The translations under genes were made by a program, and so were the position numbers. A DNA stretch of 64,000 nucleotides from Quercus robur (taxonomy: Eukaryota; Streptophyta; Magnoliopsida; Fagales; Fagaceae), in NCBI RefSeq assembly GCF_932294415.1, contig NC_065537.1, positions 3,410,001-3,474,000 of the forward strand. Direction: 5' to 3'. Shown here piece by piece: positions 34,621 through 47,039 of this stretch. The notes beneath the pieces were generated by a model, which was not told the origin of the DNA, searched no databases, and saw nothing but the letters and a program-made list of their open reading frames with translations. Positions within the stretch are counted from its first letter, which is position 1. The number at the start of each line of letters is the position of its first letter.

Positions 34621-35278
34621 TATTAGATTATTAAAATAAATAAATAAAGCTTACCTAAATGAGCATTGGAAAATGAAAACGCTACAAGACCCATCATGAG
34701 CCATTGACAAAACTTTTATATATAGTTTGCCAATGTTATTTTTTATAAATAATTTTTTTGGCGAACCAAATAAATATTGTATTAAATACTCGCTAATTTT
34801 TGCAGGATAATATTTAATACTCACTAAACATATCTGTAATGAGACTATGAGTGCCTAAAACGTAGGAAATTTACTTACTAGAAATATGAAAATCGTACGG
34901 ATTGCTTAAAACAGGAGAATAAGCTCAATATGAATGGGATTGGAATATAAATATAATTGAAAAAAACTATATAATTTTTCTTTGTACGTTCACCATAGAA
35001 GTAGTTAAAGAATTCAATCAAAGTTTATGAAAGAAAATTAATAAATAAACAACATTAAATTTTAATGAAATAAGTTAATAATGAATACCATTTTTATAGA
35101 ATCAAATTATTGAATTCCTTACCTAATTAATGCAAGAAGAAAAGGGAGATTGAAAAATTAAATAAAAGTACTTCTCCAGTAACTAAAATTAACAAATTAA
35201 GATGAAATTGAAAATAAAAATAAAACCCTTTCTATCTAGCTATACATTTCCCTATATGGCGTCTTATCTAATGACACT
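34621..35278. other. Downstream flank of ZIP-C, non-coding
   Basis: AT-rich sequence shared with the ZIP-D downstream flank (46,880-47,660). No gene was seen. Confidence 0.5.
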
Positions 35279-35920
35279 TGTAAGAACACGTTCCGCAACG
35301 AACCGCGGTAGTGTTGGGTTCGCACGTGTATGGGCCCAGACAATATCATTTGTAGAGAGTGGGTTCGAAAGGCTAGGCCTCGGTTACCCAGCGGTGGGTT
35401 TTTGTGGTGCTCTTATGTGATTGAGGTGTCTTCATCCTTGGAGTTTTTCTCCTGGAGGTGGACTAGGAGGCCCTTCCTTTTTGGCCAGTCTTCCCCACCT
35501 GGTCTCCAGATTACTTATTTTTTCTTTTATACTAGCCTGCGTTCACTTTCCTTCGTCCACGTGTAGGGTCGACCTTTCCGAGACTGATACTTGTCCCGTC
35601 AGTCCAAGTCCAAAGTTGTTGGGAGTGGTTGATAAAGCTAAAGAGTACGACTCTGATAGGTGCAGAGCTATGTATGGGGAAGGTAGTAAGAGCAGCCTTT
35701 CCTAGATATTTTAGATTTCCTTTCAAGTTTGTCCCTATACCGTTTTTGCCCCTCTTCTTGGTGGAGCTCTGGGTCAGCCGAGGACTGCACTGTCCTTGGC
35801 TGTTTCTCCGGGCCAATTTGTGATTTACGTTATTGAGTTTGGACTATAACCTTCTTCGGCTTGGGCCTTAGGGCTCCCCATGAATAAGTGGGCCTGGCCC
35901 ATAAATTGTTGGGCCCCACA
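35279..35920 (-). mobile_element. Solo LTR of the TE1 subfamily, 642 bp, TSD ACACT
   Basis: It has the same ends, TATA box, G-box and inverted repeat (35,775-35,802, one arm mismatch) as the TE1 LTR, with no internal sequence attached. Perfect ACACT duplications flank it (35,274-35,278 and 35,921-35,925). The paralogous site near 47,640 is empty. Confidence 0.92.
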
Positions 35921-36248
35921 ACACTATATATGTAAAATATTCTTACCATGGACGAACTAGGCTGAAACAAAAATAGATATAAAAATAAATAAATTTTCTC
36001 TAAAAAAAAAAAAGTTGTAAACTAAAGACAAAGAGTGTAGGATGAGGTAATCAAGTGAATAAATAAATAAAACCATTTATTATTTATTGTAATGGAATTT
36101 TCTTTTCTTTTGATTTATCTCAAATTTGATATGTTCCTTTGAGTTATTTATGGTATTGTGTCAACAAAACAATCAGGAAGTTGCACAAAAAAAACTATAT
36201 CAAGACAAGTACAACATAATAATGTAAAGACTATATAGTGCTTAAGAA

Positions 36249-38093
36249 TCAAGCCCATTTTGCTATGAGTGACATAAATCCAGCCCCTAGAAGAAGTGAG
36301 ATATTGGACCACAATTGGATCTTCACATTTTTTTGCAGTCTTGGGTTCATGAAATCTGCTGCTAATAGGTCAACAAGTGCCATATATATGAGAATCCCAG
36401 CAGCAAGAGCATTGAAAGTCCCTTCAATAATTAGAGCAGTTGGGCTATTATCTTTGTAAGTGCTTGCTACTCCAATTCCGATTGCAATTCCCAGTGGGGT
36501 TGTGAGAGAGAAAAATAATGACATTATTGCCGCAGATTTGGACTTGAATTTAGCCTACATAGCCAATAATTAACACAAGGAAGCAAGTGTTAATCAATAA
36601 TTCAATCGATTTGAGGTGAGCCGATCAATTTGACCTTTTAGAATTATTATAATGTTAAACCAACATCTCGTTTAGGTTAAAAGATAGATTATTTTATCTA
36701 TTAATAACAACAATGATAGAAATGAGGATGTGATCATTATGAAGACATTTCGCAACACTCAAAACTATAACTAATATTAAAAAAGTCAGAACTGCCTAAC
36801 ATTATTTTCAAAACCCAATTTTCTAATTGGAAAGAGCAACAATTTGAGGCTACGGCTTAAGCATTGTGTTATACCTGAGCGATGCAGCCACCAAGCCCTA
36901 CACCCTCAAAAAATTGATGGAATGACAATGCTACTAGAAGAGGCCTTATTGTAGAAACGCTTTGATTAGCACCCAAATCCACTCCAATAATTACTGAATG
37001 AAAAATAATTCCTAATTCCAATACCTTGAGAGAGAGAGAAAAAAAAAAAAAAAAAAAAAAACCAATCAAAGTAAGAAATCATATGAAATACATTGGATTG
37101 CATTTGGACTTGAGGATTTAAAATCAAGGATTTGATGAACAATTTGTTAACATCAATAGCTTGATGTAAATTTAACAACACATTATCATATGAGTTTTGA
37201 ACATTTTTTTCAAAGAAAATCACTTGTGACATTATGAATTTGAATTGGCATATTAATAAAGGTGAAATCCATATATAATTTCATTCTTTATTAATTGAAA
37301 GCAATCAAACTAGAGAGTAAATTCCATTTTTTTTTTCTTTGGATTCCTCTATCCAAACAAACCATTGGGAAAGATTAGAGCAAAAAATGAATTTGTAAGT
37401 TGCCAATACTTGTGCTATAACACGACGACGGGTTAATTCTGTTCCTTCAGAAGGGATGACCGAGCCATGAGCGTGACCATGTGTGGCATGTGTATGAACA
37501 TGTAAATGACCTTCATGCTCATCTTCTTTTTCCTCATCTGCACCTGCCTGCATTTGTTATAATGTAATTAAAGAAAAAGTTATTGTATAATATTTTGGTA
37601 GTTTAATTAAGCACATCACCTGTTTAATCAAGTGCATCCTATTAAAATAACTAGTGGCATACGCATCCACCATTAATGTTCCAATAGATGACAACATTGC
37701 AAAGAAACCTGTGAAGGGAAAATTGCCCCATGGATTTTGATTTAGGCATGGTGAAGTCAAGCGTGAAAAAGCATCCGGTAGTACATGAATGAACCCGGTT
37801 GCTAGAATCACACCGGCTGCAAAGGCCTTGATTACGAAAAAGAAATCATTTTCTGGCCTTAGAGCTTTAATTTTCTTGCCCAGCAATGGAATGCTTACCC
37901 CCACAGCACTAGCAACAAGAATGGAAGCTATTGCACCCAGTTTATATTTAAGTGCTGTGCTATTGTCACTCTGTGTGCTCCCGGAATCGGTACACCCACA
38001 ATCACCATATGTAGTAGGGAGGAATAGAACAAGAAGAAATAGCAAATTCAGGATATAAGTACTGAAAGAAGAAACTTGAAAATTAATCATCAT
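36249..38093 (-). CDS. ZIP: ZIP-C: ZIP-family divalent metal transporter, four exons, 355 aa
   Basis: Exons are 37,620-38,093, 37,410-37,547, 36,875-37,024 and 36,249-36,554, with phase-0 GT-AG junctions. The frame ends KWA then TGA. The first ATG of the MMIN start (38,093) was chosen; the ATG at 38,090 is equally possible. The role inferred from the family is transport of zinc or similar metals into the cytosol. Visible are a signal peptide ending near TYGD, canonical FIHVLPDAF in helix II, the His-rich loop [14 protein letters not shown] in exon 2, [10 protein letters not shown] in helix IV, HQFFEG in helix V and [10 protein letters not shown] before the last helices. Unlike A and B it has an extra 72-bp intron just before the His-rich loop. 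Upstream it is separated from the rest of its ancestral flank by TE2, whose 3' edge is 532 bases from the ATG, so its promoter may be truncated or altered. Confidence 0.92.
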
Positions 38094-38624
38094 GAAACTC
38101 AAGGGAAAATGAGAGAAGAAAATTTGCTTAGAAAGCTTTTGAGATTTTGGTTCTTTAAGAAAGCAGGCTGAGTTTACTTCTTATCATAAAGGAGAAGGAT
38201 GTACTGGTTGACTCTTAATCACTGGTTCGTTGTTGTTGAATTAGTCGTTTAAGAAAAATAATTTAGTTGTTTAAGCAAAAAATAAATCACTTGGTGATGA
38301 TGATAGAGAGCATGAGGACATCTTGTAAGGTCAACGATAACACAAAATAGAAATGTAGATAGGTAAATAGGGCTATTAGAAATATAGGTTTTGCACATGT
38401 ACTCGTCTTTAGAACCTAACTCAGATGAGGAATGAAGAGACAAGCTAGTTAAATGGGTGACATTGATTAAACCAATGTTTTGTGAATGTCAAGATCGCTT
38501 ATTAAATCCTAGCAATGCAAATATGTCTAGGTTTTATCTGCCAGAAATGTCTGACTCCCATTCCTAGGAAAATCATCTATCTAAATAATGCATTAAGTTT
38601 ATATAATTCGTAATTGTTTACATT
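38094..38624. other. Remaining upstream region of ZIP-C
   Basis: Probable 5' UTR and promoter up to the TE2 insertion. Parts match the region upstream of ZIP-D (52,913-53,290). I saw no convincing TATA box and no exact zinc-deficiency element. Confidence 0.45.
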
Positions 38625-39234
38625 TGTGGGGTCCAATAATCGACGGGCCAGGCCCGTTTGCTGAAGAAGGGTCCAAAGGCCCATGCCTAAAAAGGTCATG
38701 GCCAGAGTTCAAGAATAGTGTGGCCCAATTGGCCCGGAGAAGCAGCCGAGGACAGTGCAGTCCTCGGCTGACCCAAGAAAAAGGGCAGAAAGGTAAAGGG
38801 GCATGCTCGAAGGGGAAATCTAAAATATCTAAGAGAGACTTCCTTTGCCACCTTCCCCATGCATATCTCTGCGCCTAACAGAGCCTTATCCATTAACTTT
38901 ATCAACAACTCTCAACGACTTAGGTCTGAGACTGATGGGACAAGTATCAGTCTTGAAAGGGTCGACCCTACACGTGGACGAAGGAAATTGAACGCATGCG
39001 AGTATAAAAGAAAAAATATGTAACCTAAAATGGGGCCTCCTCCAGTCCCCCTGAAAGGAGAAAGGGCTTCAGAAGCAAATATACTGAAACCGTGCACAAA
39101 TATCTTAACAAAAACCATCGCCGGGTAAACACGACTTAGCCTTTAGATCCCACTCTCTACAAATGATATTGTATGGGCCCATTCACGTCCTGACCCAACT
39201 GCAATTTCGGTCGGTTCCGGACTGTGACCCTACA
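38625..39234 (+). repeat. TE2 5' LTR, 610 bp
   Basis: It starts TGTGGGGTCC and ends CCCTACA. The inverted repeat CAGCCGAGGAC...GTCCTCGGCTG lies at 38,743-38,770, a CACGTG G-box at 38,971-38,976, and TATAAAAG at 39,003-39,010. The primer site begins at 39,237. Confidence 0.93.
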
Positions 39235-39484
39235 ATTGGCGCCGTCTGTGGGAAGGCTTGCGCGTTAGCTCGAGCGGTGGTGAAGTCGAGCTTCTGTCGA
39301 ACAAGGGACTACGAGGGTGCCATTATCACCGGCGACACGTTGTTGCTATTCCAACATAAGCTCCCACTAGGGGCTACGTTCCACGGTGTCAATAACATGG
39401 GCACGTCTAGGGGCTTCAAACATCAGGCCAGCTTCCCCCACCCTATTCGAGGAGCTAAACCTTCGGAAGATGAGCAAATAAAAA

Positions 39485-40520
39485 GAAGCGTACAAGTTTT
39501 GGACATAACCAAGGCCTTGTATGGTCCTCGGACCCAAGCCTCTGGGGAAACCAACTACTTAAAAAGAAGCATACAAGTTTTGGACAGAACCAAGGCCTTG
39601 TATGGTCCTCGGACCCAAGCCTCTGGGGAAACCAACTACTTAAAAAGAAGCATACAAGTTTTGGACAGAACCAAGGCCTTGTATGGTCCTCGGACCCAAG
39701 CCTCTGGGGAAACCAACTACTTAAAAAAGAAGCATACAAGTTTTGGACAGAACTAAGGCCTTGTATGGTCCTCGGACCCAAGCCTCTGGGGAAACCAACT
39801 ACTTAAAAAAGAAGCATACAAGTTTTGGACAGAACCAAGGCCTTGTATGGTCCTCGGACCCAAGCCTCTGGGGAAACCAACTACTTAAAAAGAAGCATAC
39901 AAGTTTTGGACAGAACCAAGGCCTTGTATGGTCCTCGGACCCAAGCCTCTGGGGAAACCAACTACTTAAAAAAGAAGCATACAAGTTTTGGACAGAACCA
40001 AGGCCTTGTATGGTCCTCGGACCCAAGCCTCTGGGGAAACCAACTACTTAAAAAGAAGCATACAAGTTTTGGACAGAACCAAGGCCTTGTATGGTCCTCG
40101 GACCCAAGCCTCTGGGGAAACCAACTACTTAAAAAAGAAGCATACAAGTTTTGGACAGAACCAAGGCCTTGTATGGTCCTCGGACCCAAGCCTCTGGGGA
40201 AACCAACTACTTAAAAAAGAAGCATACAAGTTTTGGACAGAACCAAGGCCTTGTATGGTCCTCGGACCCAAGCCTCTGGGGAAACTAACTACTTAAAAAA
40301 GAAGCATACAAGTTTTGGACAGAACCAAGGCCTTGTATGGTCCTCGGACCCAAGCCTCTGGGGAAACCAACTACTTAAAAAGAAGCATACAAGTTTTGGA
40401 CAGAACCAAGGCCTTGTATGGTCCTCGGACCCAAGCCTCTGGGGAAACCAACTACTTAAAAAGACAATACAAGTTTTGGACAGAACCAAGGCCTTGTATG
40501 GTCCTCGGACCCAGAAACCA
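39485..40520 (+). repeat. TE2 minisatellite, 79-83 bp unit, 13 copies
   Basis: The unit reads TTTTGGACAGAACCAAGG, then GGTCCTCGGACC, then TCTGGGGAAACC, in the same order and sense as the TE1 array. Copies differ mainly in the A-run before GAAGCATACAAG, which changes the unit length by a base or two. Copies are nearly identical. Confidence 0.95.
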
Positions 40521-41969
40521 ACTACTTATAAAGAAAAACCGTATTACGTGGATTTCCTAGTTTGTCCTCGAATCCTCAACGCTAAAGGGACCAGTATGGA
40601 ATGGAGTAACATGTTTCCAAAAGCATAACCGAAGTCATGCAATGCTCGGTCGTGCCCTTGGATGAATTATTTAAAGTTTGTCGTCCTCAGACAATACTCC
40701 CGCGCTTATTACAGAACGTTCAACCGTCATCTCGGTTAGTTTCCTAAGTTTAACTTACTATGAGTTATTACTATGCCTGATAGTGTCGGTAGATTAGAAT
40801 TAGTTGGGTTGTGTTTCAAAAGTTCTTGCTTTAAATACCTCCGAGGAGGAACACACACATAGAGTACACCCACTCACAGAGTAGTGTTATCAAAGGAACA
40901 GCATTCAAAACAAGTAGAGAAATTTCTATTTTTACTAGAACAAAGAAATAGTACAGCGTACAATGAAAAGCTGGAGTCAGCTTATGTCAAAGCTCACTAC
41001 ATGATTGAGTACGAGGTTACAAAAAATAAAATAATGCCGAGGAGCAGTACAAACGATAGGTGGGCTACTGGAGTTTACTACATAGCCAAAAAGAAAGGAA
41101 GATACAAGAGGATAAAATAAAGATGAGGGAGTAGATCAGAGGAAAGGTTGGCTACAGCTCCAAGACCTTATTCTTCCCCCATGCTTTCATATGCCCACAA
41201 CTCAAACAACAAAAGAGACCCAACTTGAACCTGACACCGTTGAAGGAAAGGTGCAGGGAGTGGGAAGTTGAGGGGCTTTCTCTAAACATACGTCTGCCGC
41301 AAAGCAGAGGTGCCGATGGTGGAAAATCTTTCTTCTGCCGTACCAAAATTCTGGCGTGGGCAGAACCTGCTTCGGATTTTGACTAAAAGAGGGAAAGATT
41401 CCCTTCCCCCTCGGTCGAAATGAAGTATTCTCCTGAACTTAAGCTTCCTGTGCCCATACCGTACTATTCTGAGTCTCATGAAGGCAGGGTGCATCTGCGG
41501 CGGAGAAAGTTCTTTCTTCCTAACCCTTGCCTTAAACATGTTATGCTAAGGGAGGAGAGCTCCGGATATGGAAGCTGTGATGTGGGAGAAAATCTGAAGG
41601 ATTTGTGCGTATATAAAGCAACTTTCTCTCCCTCCCATTTATTTGAAAAGACAAGGTGATAGCAGTCAACTCACGCGGCGTCCCAAGGAACGCTACAGAC
41701 AAAACAGTTCTGGCTCAACTTCCAACATCAACTGCGACCACAAGATTAAAGAGCCTCGTAAAGGCGCACCTCGGTCACTGTGGCATCAGAGAGTACCACG
41801 TGGCCAGAAGTTGCAGAAATATCTCTTAACTCATGGGCTAAGTGGATTCGTGGCCCCGGGCCCGCTTTGCGTGAGGGCCCAGGTACTGTGGCCCACGCCG
41901 AGCAATGGCCGTGGCCGAGGACAACCCCTATTCGGCGCCTTGGGAGATGCCTTATGAAAGGGAGAATCT
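40521..41969 (+). other. TE2 internal region, no recognised gene
   Basis: A 78-codon frame (40,884-41,120) is lysine-rich at its end and matches nothing I recognise. TCCTCGA or TCCTCAG motifs recur (for example 40,564 and 40,683). No zinc knuckle, protease, integrase or reverse transcriptase motif was seen. Confidence 0.5.
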
Positions 41970-42290
41970 GAACTCAAAGAGTCTTGGACAGAACCTAGGA
42001 CTTGCATGGTCCTCGGACTCAAGCCTATGGGAAAACCAAGTACGAAAGAGATATCTTATAAGTCTTGGACAGAACCTAGGACTTGCATGGTCCTCGGACT
42101 CAAGCCTAGAGGGAAACCAAGAACACAAAAAAGATATCTTATAAGTCTTGGACAGAACCTAGGACTTGCAGGGCCCTCGGACTCAAGCCTATGGGGAAAC
42201 CGAGCACCTAAAAGAAAAAGTATAAGTCCTAAACAAAACCCTGGCTGTGCGAAGTCCTCGGACTTAGACCTTTTGGGAAATCAACTACTC
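41970..42290 (+). repeat. TE2 second, degenerate array, about 4 copies
   Basis: Four diverged copies of the same unit type occur (AGTCTTGGACAGAACCTAGG, then GTCCTCGGACTCAAGCCTA). They are closer in wording to the TE3 units than to the first TE2 array, which suggests an older array in the same element. Confidence 0.85.
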
Positions 42291-43706
42291 GGATGGAGAA
42301 GTTTCTCGGCTTAAATACTGGAAAAGGTTAAGGCCAGTGTGTTAAGAATATGGCGTAACGAACCGATGATCGTTAGCCTAAGGAAATTGCTCATTGAAAG
42401 GATGACATGTCCTCGGATAATTACTTCTTACACCTTATCAAGCACTTAGTCCCCATCGCGACTAATGTTAAGGTAAGTCTCGTTCCTCACTGGTCGGATT
42501 GTTATGTCGAATAATAATTTTGTTAAAGTTATCATGGCGTCTTTTTATTAGCAAGTATTTTGGCCTTAGTTATCATTGGTTCAAATGCTATATTACTGTG
42601 CCGAGCAGAACTTGCAAATTTATTAAAACGTATAAACAGAACATGCGAAATAGAATAACAGTAACTTTTATTAATATAAAAAATTATTATTACAACGTAC
42701 AAGGAAGGGCTTACACAAGCCTATACAAAAATGAACTGCCGAAGCAGTAATAACATCCGTAATACAGATAAGTAGACCGCCAGGTGTCTTCTGAAAGCGC
42801 CTTCAAAATCTCTCTGAAATCTTTGCCTCAGTACTGCTCATATCGGGATAAGAACCTTTTACAGAAAAAAAGGAGAAGGAAGAAGAATTGGAACACATGG
42901 AAGCACTTCAGCAAACTCTTGTCGCTGAAGAAAGCAAGAGAAAAAGAAGATGGAGGACATGAGTAGGAAGGAGGAGAAGAAGAGGGAAGCAATGAAAAGA
43001 AAGTAAAAGAAGCAAAAGAGGGAGAAGGGGAGCCATATTAGGTATGCTCATGAGAGAGCGGATGGAGATGACAAGGGAGGTTTTCGACTCAGTCACACCG
43101 GAAGTGAGGTGTGACGAGTCCCTACTTCGGATTTTGGCTAAAAGGATGGGGAGGCAAATCTTGAGTCTCCGTCATCCTTACCCTGACCGAGCCATCTCAA
43201 GTTTTGTTAGGGCATGGCGTTTCTGGAAAAGGAAGGATTCATTCATGGCCGACTACTACGGTGGATGTATTATTGGATAAGGAGTAACCAGACGGAAGAA
43301 GTGAACTATAAGAAGGGCCTAGAGGATTCAGATATGAAAGAATCACCTCTGGTTTTCTCTCTTTATATAAGGGAGTAAGACAAGGGCACGTAACACATTC
43401 TGATCCCCAAGGAAATCTGCGAATAAATGCGCATCCGTTTCGCTCCCCCACGTTATCAGTAACCGTAAGATTTGGGAAGTCTCGTAAAAGGAAGATATTA
43501 AAGGCGTGCTACGGATAACCAAACGGTATAAGCTCATCACGCGTAAACCGAGGGAAACATCTTGTAGACCGGCGCATTCCTCGGGGAGGTGAAGAGTCGC
43601 CAACGTTGATCAAGGGCCGAATTAAATGAGCAGTAATGAAGGCTCGGAGTTACCAAAACCCCCCTCTCCAACCAAGAGGCCGGACAGCAGGGTTTTGAGG
43701 GGCTAT
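42291..43706 (+). other. TE2 3' internal region, related to TE3
   Basis: TTTATTAATATAAA with TACAACGTACAA and GCCTATACA (about 42,668-42,730) matches 60,198-60,260 of TE3. GAGAGAGCGGATGG (43,050) matches 60,533. The polypurine-like GTTTTGAGGGGCTAT ends at 43,706. No coding domain was recognised. Confidence 0.6.
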
Positions 43707-44316
43707 TGTGGGGTCCAATAATCGACGGGCCAGGCCCGTTTGCTGAAGAAGGGTCCAAAGGCCCAATCCTAAAAAGGTCATGGCCAGAGTTCAAGAATAG
43801 TGTGGCCCAATTGGCCCGGAGAAGCAGCCGAGGACAGTGCAGTCCTCGGCTGACCCAAGAAAAAGGGCAGAAAGGTAAAGGGGCATGCTCGAAGGGGAAA
43901 TCTAAAATATCTAAGAGAGACTTCCTTTGCCACCTTCCCCATGCATATCTCTGCGCCTAACAGAGCCTTATCCATTAACTTTATCAACAACTCTCAACGA
44001 CTTAGGTCTGAGACTGATGGGACAAGTATCAGTCTTGAAAGGGTCGACCCTACACGTGGACGAAGAAAATTGAACGCATGCGAGTATAAAAGAAAAAATA
44101 TGTAACCTAAAATGGGGCCTCCTCCAGTCCCCCTGAAAGAAGAAAGGATTTCAGAAGCAAATATACTGAAACCGTGCACAAATATCTTAACAAAAACCAT
44201 CGCCGGGTAAACACGACTTAGCCTTTAGATCCCACTCTCTACAAATGATATTGTATGGGCCCATTCACGTCCTGACCCAACTGCAATTTCGGTCGGTTTC
44301 GGACTGTGACCCTACA
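43707..44316 (+). repeat. TE2 3' LTR, 610 bp
   Basis: Matches the 5' LTR with about seven substitutions. Its inverted repeat is at 43,825-43,852. The right end meets ACATT. Confidence 0.93.
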
Positions 44317-47039
44317 ACATTCATTTTATTCCCAGACATACCAACATCATGAACAAAATTATCTTTTAAGAGTTTTTGCTCGTTGGGATACATGGAAATC
44401 TAGAAATTGATGAAAGTTGTTAAGTTCTGACAAGGAGATGAGGTCATGTAAAGGTACAAATCTGAGAACTGGGTCTTTCCGTACTACAGCTGATCCTAAC
44501 TAGGAGGATTCATTAAGCTTAAGGTATGAACATTATGTTGTAATGCAAACCATTCTAGGACTTATCGAAGTCAAGGTCAAAATATTGATATTTTAGTTGC
44601 TATTTTGCTATACATGCATGCTTGTCATGATCACAATATATGATTCATTTAGTTCACGCTGCGAGTTACAAACAGTTGTGTAAGATCAATTTAACTTTTA
44701 GACAATAGATATAGAGTGAGTGATCTCACTGTTGATGCAAAATTAAATATAATCATAGAATTATCATTATTCTTAATACAAAATCACTGGTCACACTTAC
44801 ATAGATGAATCCGGGGTCGAGGGGGTTGACAATTGTCCCCTGGGTTGCCAAAACTAAAAAAATTAGTACTTTAAGCTCAAAGTTAAATATAATCATAGAG
44901 TTGTCATTATTCTCAATACAAAATCACTTGTCTTGCTTACATAATTGGAGCCGAGGGGTCGAGGTTAGCAAGAAGGTTAAAAAAAAAAAAAAACATAATT
45001 TTTATCTTTAAAAGTGGCGCATGCACACACATATTATAGATAATAGATACTCAAATAATCTATGTTACTATTTATTTTCCTACATAAAAATTAGAAGCAA
45101 TGAAATGTGAGGATAATTACACGATATAAATTTGCATAAGTTGAATTTGGTGTCTATTTAACTATTAAAAATCATTTCATTTTCAACTGGAAATTTTGAC
45201 TTTAAAAAAAAAAAAAAAAAAACAGAAAGAAGGCCTTTTTTCATGAAAGAAAAAACCTTAAAATATGAACAAAATATAATGAATATGATATTTTTGTGAG
45301 TTTTCTATCACTCAGCAGACAGATATGTATGGTTTTTTATAATCATGAACAGGGGTGGCTTAATGTATTAGGGGGCCTAAGACAAAAACTGAAATTGAGG
45401 CCTTTTATATATTTAAATATGATTTTTAAAAATTTAAATTCAACTATCTTATTTTAGATGTAAAATTACAACTAATTAACATGAACCATGTAGATTTTTT
45501 TTTGAAAGTCTATAGATAAAAAATTTGACAAAATTTTTCACACCTATTAATGTGACAGATTGATAATTTGATGGTGATAAGTAAAAAAGTAATGTTAGTG
45601 GTGGACTTAGATAAAAACTAGTAAAAATTTGTCAACTCAATTTTTGAAAAATGTTGTATTTTTTTTTTTTTTTTTTTTTTGTATTGCTCTTTTTTTTAGA
45701 AGTGCTATATTCATAATATTTTCATAACAAATCTTAGGAGTTAATTTGTTATTGGTTCTAATTTGAACTCATCACTGAAATTAATTTTTTATCATTAATA
45801 ATACCATGTAACAACTTGTCTCTTAGGATTTATTTTGAAAGTGTTGTAAAAAATGACGTGGACGTAACATTTTTTTTTTCTTTTTTTTTCATTTGATAAA
45901 AATATATTATTTTATTCATTGGCTAATACTTGGACTTAATTAATACTATTATAATATTTTTTTTTAAACCCTAATGATTAAAATTTGGGGGCCTTTTTTC
46001 TACTTGGGGCCTGAAGCGACCGCATTAGTTGCTTTATATATAGAGCCGGCACTAATCATGAATCATATATAAACTTATGTGAAACGCCAATAACGAAAAA
46101 GTAAGTTATGAGTCTGGAAAAAAAAATCTGAAAATTGTCTATGTTGGCCTCAGATACAGAGAATAGTACTGCTTTTGCTTTACATTTTTGAGTGACCCAA
46201 ATTTTGTAGGGATGAATACTATAATGACATGTTCATTCTCATTAAACATTTTTGTCTAAAATTCCACGATAGGTATTGTTATTTTCGTAAGTGTTATTTT
46301 CTAAGTGAGGGTAAATTTAAAAATGTATAAATTTCCGTGAGTGAATTTAACGGTGTTAAGATGTTAGGGAGGTGAGTATAATTTATTTTGAAAGTAAAGA
46401 AGATCAATGTACAGTCCAAAATTAATAAGAAGGTTAGCATTATTTGAGTAAACCTCAAGAGAGGCAAGTGCAATTTTCCCTTTATTTTTCTCTATTTTGT
46501 TTTTCTTTACACTGATTCTCTCTCATGTCTCATCTCCTCTTGTTGTCTCACTTTTTTTTTTCTCCCTTTTTTCTTCTATAATTGTTAGGTTGGGCAATGA
46601 GCACAACAATGGGTCTCTTTTGCTGTTTTGCAGTTCATTGAATTTTTTTTTTTTTTTTTTTTTTTTGGGAATTTTTAGAGATTTTGGAATATTTTGAAGG
46701 AGAGTTAGGTCGAATTAACAAATAAATAAAAAGAGGTATTCAATATTCCACTGAGTTTAAACTCATGAGTAATAATGTTGTAAAGCCCACACATAACGGC
46801 TAGTTTGACTCATGAGTTTCAACTTAGTGGAATATTGAATTTTCAAGAATAAAAAGTTTTAAAAGCAAGCCGACCTTAATGGAGCCATGAGCCATTGACA
46901 AAACTTTATTAGCTTGAATGTTTAAATTGTTATTTTTATAGATAATAATTCATAATTGTTTTGGTAAACCAATAAATATTGCATTCAATACTCACTAAAT
47001 ATGAACTAAGAGAAAATCTAATTAAATTCTAAATTAGAA
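44317..47039. other. Intergenic DNA between ZIP-C and ZIP-D units
   Basis: Up to about 46,320 this is the outer upstream flank of ZIP-C, displaced by TE2 and matching 53,290-54,430. A local duplication of about 130 bp lies at 44,741-44,870 and 44,880-44,990. From about 46,840 the ZIP-D unit begins. T tracts lie near 45,660, 45,870 and 46,640. No gene was seen. Confidence 0.55.

Larger units (their letters stand above)
38625..44316 (+). mobile_element. TE2: complete non-autonomous LTR retrotransposon, 5,692 bp, TSD ACATT
   Basis: Two 610-bp LTRs (38,625-39,234 and 43,707-44,316) differ at about 7 positions by my count, so the insertion is young. Perfect ACATT duplications flank it (38,620-38,624 and 44,317-44,321). 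A TGGCGCCGTCTGTGGG primer site follows the 5' LTR, and GGTTTTGAGGGGCTAT precedes the 3' LTR as the likely polypurine tract, shared with TE3. Inside are the 81-bp minisatellite (39,485-40,520), a second degenerate repeat (41,970-42,290) and about 1.3 kb related to the end of TE3. No gag-pol motif was seen in any frame. Confidence 0.93.

Noticed and set aside
38094..38102. Upstream TTG start for ZIP-C
   Set aside because: It is not an ATG, and the normal signal peptide begins at MMIN.
39163..39756. 198-codon frame at the start of TE2 as a gag gene
   Set aside because: It starts in the LTR, crosses the primer site and runs into the minisatellite, and has no gag motif.
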